A stretch of 64,000 bases of DNA from Xiphydria camelus (Eukaryota > Arthropoda > Insecta > Hymenoptera > Xiphydriidae): assembly GCA_963678675.1 (NCBI GenBank), contig OY783197.1, forward strand, positions 2,390,400-2,454,399. Reading direction: 5' to 3'. The position numbers and the translations under genes are program-made. Below the pieces are notes generated by a model. The model saw only the letters and a program-made list of their open reading frames with translations. It had not been told where the DNA came from and did no database searches. Each line of letters starts with the position of its first letter. Position 1 is the first letter of the stretch. Below are positions 62,601-64,000 of this stretch, piece by piece.

Positions 62601-63435
62601 AAGCGAATACGGAATATCTTCGTTGTACGCGTCGAAGTAAAATGGATTATCCGATTGCAGCCCGTACATGCACTGAGAGAAAAAGTTGCTTCATCGAAAT
62701 AGACATGTTTTTCAATAGTCCTAAAAGCACATTTATTCTATTAAACGTATATAAATATCGTTGATTTAATTGAAAATTATTTGGATCAATTCAGAATTCA
62801 TTCGAATTGAATATCGATTGGACGTGTATAAATATTGCTGATTTAATTGAATATTATTTCAATCAAATCAACATTCGTTCGAATCAAACAAATGCGCTTC
62901 TAGGACTATTCAAAAACGCGTTTATTTCGATCAAGCACATTTTTTTCTCAACGCTCTCTTCGATCAAAGACATGACATAATTCCAGGATCAAAACATGGT
63001 TTTCGTCGTTCAACAAATATCTGATAGGTTCGAGTATTCTTAAAAATTCTTAAGAGATTACATGTTTTTAGTTCAAGAAATATTCTTCCGATACTGGCAA
63101 TTATTCCTCTCAGTATACGGGATACGATTGGATGAACCATCTTACTCCGAAATGCAATGAAGATGTTCCATTTTCGCTTTGTATTATAGTTTAAGAAGTG
63201 ATACCGGTTGAACGAAAGATATTATCGCTTGCCTAACGACGCCATGCGATAAGGTTACCACCGAGTATAATTTTAAATATCCCTGGGCAACGGTTTCTCT
63301 CAAAAAAACTCGTTTCCATCGTGAACAACTTACTCCTCCGGTTGCGTACGGATCCACCCCCTTCTTCGCCAGGAGTAACTTGACCACGTCCTCCCGCGAA
63401 TGCATGGCTGATATGTGGAGGGCATTGTAGTTGTC
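31462..63435 (-). CDS. nompC: nompC (TRPN1) mechanotransduction channel, all but the 5' end
   Basis: Common exons on minus: 63435-63334, 62174-62058, 61284-61084, 59073-58690, 57664-57344, 55698-54471, 50941-50766, 48979-48551 and 46339-45316, then one of three terminal cassettes (described separately). Phases match at every junction. NOMPC is the force-gated cation channel of touch and hearing neurons. The first eight exons encode about 25 ankyrin repeats (GxTALHxAA motifs throughout), the spring that tethers the channel to microtubules. Exon 46339-45316 carries the linker and S1-S5 (LFELTNPSDKSGLG; LSFHHLFGPWAIIIG; FLAVLAIFVFGFSMHFVALN). The 5' exons with the first ankyrin repeats lie beyond 64000. 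In-window product lengths are 1572, 1555 or 1543 aa depending on cassette. Near residue-by-residue agreement with Drosophila NOMPC, as I remember it, makes the identity secure. Introns hold many MITEs. Confidence 0.97.
31924..32570. repeat. Degenerate TTTTCAGGGAAGTxTCA tract in nompC cassette C
   Basis: Two imperfect direct copies of about 130 bp (about 32010-32125 and 32130-32250; each has GGGAAGTxTCAxAG...GAGAAAATTGGAGA) followed by more degenerate TTTCTCAG-type sequence. It lies between the TRP-helix exon and the tail exon. Confidence 0.7.
33408..35650. other. Stretch between nompC cassettes B and C
   Basis: No exon seen. Holds related segments near 33880-34040 (CAATTTTTCTCGC..., AGAATTTCAGCAxTCTTG), an inverted copy of repeat R1 (34105-34205), a short M2 MITE (34507-34723) and a GC-rich stretch (35030-35560) with no convincing open frame. 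Confidence 0.55.
35611..35648. repeat. CT microsatellite in the 3' UTR of cassette B
   Basis: About 16 CT units just beyond the poly(A) signal of cassette B, so probably outside the mature message. Confidence 0.9.
35651..35656 (-). terminator. nompC: Poly(A) signal of nompC cassette B
   Basis: TTTATT on plus (AATAAA on minus), about 105 nt past the cassette B stop and upstream of cassette C. Confidence 0.7.
35760..36522 (-). CDS. nompC: nompC terminal cassette B (pore, S6, TRP helix, tail)
   Basis: Exons 36522-36255 and 36177-35760 separated by a 77-bp intron. The first joins the common exon in phase 1 (Val-Lys-Met-Asn-Pro) and encodes pore helix and filter FFAIFGQTT, S6 (YMLVSVVVLINLLIAMMSD) and the TRP helix (SDIEWKYGLSKLIRNMHR). 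The second encodes a 138-residue cytoplasmic tail with TTTAPAPLNLLTTW, MGAKWLSKVKKG, KDSVALSVVPLSPLGSQ and VVDWD..RRKY, ending acidic. It has its own AATAAA at 35656-35651. The protein is much closer to cassette A than to C, implying that A and B arose by the later duplication. Confidence 0.93.
36864..36869 (-). terminator. nompC: Poly(A) signal of nompC cassette A
   Basis: TTTATT on plus (AATAAA on minus), 211 nt after the cassette A stop and 340 bp before the cassette B acceptor. It makes cassette A a self-contained 3' end. Confidence 0.7.
37080..41040 (-). CDS. nompC: nompC terminal cassette A (pore, S6, TRP helix, tail)
   Basis: Exons 41040-40773 and 37548-37080, separated by 3224 bp. 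The first joins the common exon in phase 1 and encodes pore FFAVFGQTT, a 268-nt unit exactly as long as that of cassette B, with identical S6 and TRP helix except for a few residues. The second encodes a 155-residue tail with TTTAPSPLNLMTTW, MGAKWLAKVKKG, an altered SKDFRALSIVHLSPLGSQ block and VVDWDSIRKKY, ending in a Glu/Lys-rich stretch and an Ala/Thr/Pro tail. It is the first cassette reached after the common exon. Complementary sequences lie near both ends of its internal intron (40619-40657 and 37700-37740). Confidence 0.93.
37700..37740 (-). promoter_or_regulatory. Intronic segment complementary to 40619-40657
   Basis: About 155 nt upstream of the cassette A tail acceptor. The minus-strand transcript can pair with 40619-40657 over about 36 nt. 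The two internal differences become G-U pairs and there is one bulge. It could be an RNA stem or the left end of an inserted element. Confidence 0.5.
38387..38739. mobile_element. GC-rich palindromic element in nompC cassette A intron
   Basis: Arms of about 75 bp, starting AGGCCCGCTGCACAC and ending in the complement, are nearly perfect. The interior repeats GCGGCACCGC/GCGGTACCGC words. Its GC content stands out from the surrounding intron. Confidence 0.85.
39375..40067. mobile_element. piggyBac-like non-autonomous element with a GGGGTCGCTGAT palindromic array
   Basis: Flanked by TTAA at both ends with inverted CCCTTTG tips, as in piggyBac-type elements. Inside, 39435-39795 holds a roughly 110-bp unit (TTTTTGGGGTCGCTGATTTC ... 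AAAATGGCGGATCC) twice direct and then twice inverted, forming a large palindrome. Confidence 0.7.
40619..40657 (-). promoter_or_regulatory. Intronic segment complementary to 37700-37740
   Basis: About 115 nt downstream of the cassette A pore-exon donor. On minus it reads GCGCG..GCTTTCTCCTGAATAAAAGG; note the AATAAA within it. Confidence 0.5.
42806..43024. mobile_element. MITE family M1, copy 2
   Basis: Intact palindromic ends (GGCTAAGCTTACTCGTCAGG / CCTGGCGAGTAAGTTTAGCC). Nested between the two arms of a larger inverted repeat. Confidence 0.8.
43642..43852 (-). CDS. Possible isolated coding exon within a nompC intron
   Basis: On minus an open frame runs from an AG acceptor at about 43853 to a consensus GTAAGT donor at about 43641. 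It encodes about 70 residues: a charged start, the hydrophobic stretch VVVIVLIAMIDLLANL, a proline run and a KKKECCDDSTRD end. Composition is codon-like and GC-rich compared with the flanks. No partner exon was found. It could belong to a nested gene, an unused nompC variant or chance. Confidence 0.3.
44224..44648. mobile_element. MITE family M2, copy 4
   Basis: Starts CCCTATCGAAAAAG and ends TCTTTTCCATGGGG; the subterminal GAATTTCATGTGCTTC and GGAACTGCTGTGTC words match the other copies. Confidence 0.75.
47183..47407. mobile_element. MITE family M1, copy 3
   Basis: AGCTAAACTTATTCACTAAG ... CCGGCAAGTAAATTTAACCT ends; more diverged than the other copies. In the nompC intron between 46340 and 48550, which otherwise shows nothing recognisable. 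Confidence 0.7.
49010..49900. repeat. Degenerate TTCTACAATTTTCTAC tract and a CCCTGACA-type dispersed repeat
   Basis: 49010-49560 repeats loose TTTCTAC(A/G) words. 49660-49880 matches 63520-63890 and part of the insert at 53690-54080 (GGATTCCCTGACTATTTC, TTTCCTGATATTTTTAT, CAGTAAAAAT...CCCTGAC). Confidence 0.6.
50045..50325. mobile_element. Foldback element of the GAGAGAAATAATT type
   Basis: CACAGAGAAAATTGAATGG at the left and ATTATTTCTCTCAGTG at the right, with an inner palindrome around ATTCAACACGATATTATCGA / TCGACAATATCGTGTTGAAT. Related ends occur at 56515-56790, 60026-60305 and 62670-63115. Confidence 0.6.
50364..50693. mobile_element. Second copy of the ACAGGGTGTCCAG repeat
   Basis: Matches 26413-26906 along its length (AAGGACTTTTTAAG, GCGAACGAAAAATAAA, TTTCAAGGACCGC); the right tip is decayed. 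It ends about 70 bp before a nompC exon donor. Confidence 0.65.
51000..53580. other. nompC intron stretch, nothing coding recognised
   Basis: Includes a G-run near 51703 and GC-richer patches at 51400-52400 and 53220-53560 with only incoherent open frames; 52530-52970 has loosely repeated GATATCT words. No exon or known element seen. Confidence 0.5.
53581..54202. mobile_element. MITE family M1, copy 4, split by a nested insertion
   Basis: The two halves (53581-about 53691 and about 54081-54202) together make one reverse-oriented M1 copy. About 390 bp lies between ATATAAGACTTT and TTGTAGATAAAAACG. The insert ends in CCCTGAC-rich sequence of the family at 49660 and 63520. Confidence 0.7.
55857..56367. 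mobile_element. MITE family M2, copy 5
   Basis: TCCTTTGAAAAAATAT at the left and the inverse ATCTTTTCGATAGGGA at the right; the longest copy, with an extra 60-70 bp inside. Lies in the nompC intron between 55699 and 57343. Confidence 0.75.
56390..57320. repeat. Nested repeats in a nompC intron
   Basis: A third copy of the ACAGGGTGT-type repeat (about 56420-56515 and 56790-56880) is split by a foldback (56515-56790, ends ACTGAGAGAAATAATTACTGG). 56950-57320 matches the AT-rich repeat at 6490-7620 and runs to within about 25 bp of the next exon. Confidence 0.65.
57994..58545. mobile_element. 550-bp foldback with about 220-bp arms
   Basis: Left arm 57994-58222 and right arm 58330-58545 are inverted copies (AGTCCGTCAGAGATAGTGACAG at the left tip; GGGCACCAGAATCTGTCAC at the right). 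Only about 110 bp separates them. Non-coding. It lies between the nompC exons at 57344-57664 and 58690-59073. Confidence 0.85.
59074..61083. other. nompC intron with a foldback and AT-rich repeats
   Basis: 59100-59900 is GC-balanced with only shadow frames. 60026-60305 is a GAGAGAAATAATT-type foldback. 60740-60840 is (ATT)n-like. 60855-61060 repeats GGATTTATCGGxTTTTGC three times. Confidence 0.55.
62670..63115. mobile_element. Foldback element with CACTGAGAGAAA ends
   Basis: CACTGAGAGAAAAAGTTGC at the left and GGCAATTATTCCTCTCAGTA at the right. The interior duplicates a GTATAAATAT(C/T)G(T/C)TGATTTAATTGAA block. It sits in the last nompC intron of the window. Confidence 0.6.
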
Positions 63436-63519
63436 CTGAAAGCAACAGAGAAACGTCAGAGAAGGCAATGCAAGATTGGCGATAGATGCACGCATGATTC
63501 ACCTTTCGAGGGTGGCTGC

Positions 63520-64000
63520 AAAAACTTGATTATAGAATTCCCTGATTATTTCCTGACCTTTCTCTGATTATTTCAGAGCAAATATTGTAAGTATTCCCTG
63601 ATATTTTTATTAATAACAGGAGTTCTGTATAATCAAATCGACAAAACCATACATTAATATTAAGCTATTGATTAGAAATAATTGTAATACAAGAACATGA
63701 GGTTGCAAAAACGTTTGTACGCTAAGAAATTAAGGTTGATGGTAGAGATTTTAATTTTAACCCCGATGAGACGCAAATGCGCCATTGTCAAATATATCGA
63801 CTGTGAAGAAATTGACTCTGCTTTATTTATAATTTTCAGTAAAAATTCCCTGACATTTCCCGGTTTTCCTGATCTACCCTGAATCCAAACCCTAGTAACT
63901 ATCCTGCGCAAGTACACCGCGAATAAGAAGAAGAAGAAGAAGCAGAAAACTACTTGACTTTTGGAAGTTTCCTGCAAGACGTTGCTGCAAGTCAACTGCA
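63520..64000. repeat. CCCTGACA-type repeat followed by repeat R1
   Basis: 63520-63890 matches 49660-49880. 63895-64000 is the third copy of R1 (also 8640-8760 and inverted 34105-34205) and reaches the window edge. Both lie in a nompC intron. Confidence 0.65.

Noticed and set aside
1..64000. tRNA, rRNA, CRISPR arrays and TTAGG telomeric repeats
   Set aside because: Looked for and not seen; the inverted repeats present have no spacer-array organisation.

Overview
The window looks like nuclear DNA of an insect, most likely a hymenopteran. This is an inference from TRPN/nompC, a shutdown-type FKBP, an insect-style ZAD zinc finger, small spliceosomal introns, GC-rich exons in AT-rich spacers, and many short palindromic transposons. 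All gene models were built by hand from reading-frame continuity, GT/AG splice sites and phase matching. No database was used.

Layout from left to right. 1-1416 (-): 5' part of an FBXO22-like F-box/FIST gene running off the left edge, head to head with a ZAD-C2H2 zinc-finger gene (1745-5088, +). 7788-11012 (+): complete sphingosine-1-phosphate phosphatase. 12279-15468 (-): PIH1D1-like co-chaperone subunit. 16606-21340: small locus of secreted cysteine-rich peptides, with one gene on -, one intact gene on +, and a tandem copy broken at its start codon by a 1.85-kb transposon. 22544-26326 (+): shutdown/FKBP6-like FKBP-TPR protein of the piRNA pathway. 29421-31216 (+): secreted pancreatic-type lipase. 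31462-63435 (-): most of nompC (TRPN), whose 5' end lies beyond the right edge.

The most notable feature is the 3' end of nompC. After the exon carrying S1-S5, three separate terminal cassettes follow in series. Each encodes a complete pore loop, S6, TRP helix and its own cytoplasmic tail, and each joins the common upstream exon in the same phase, giving predicted partial products of 1572, 1555 and 1543 residues. Two cassettes have their own AATAAA downstream of the stop. The third has a diverged filter region. This predicts a mechanosensory channel whose pore is chosen by alternative terminal-exon use. A pair of complementary intronic segments flanks the long intron inside the first cassette.

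The spacers and introns are rich in foldback elements belonging to several families with multiple copies here, and in long degenerate low-complexity tracts built on TTTCTCAGAAATT-like words. No rRNA, tRNA or CRISPR was seen.
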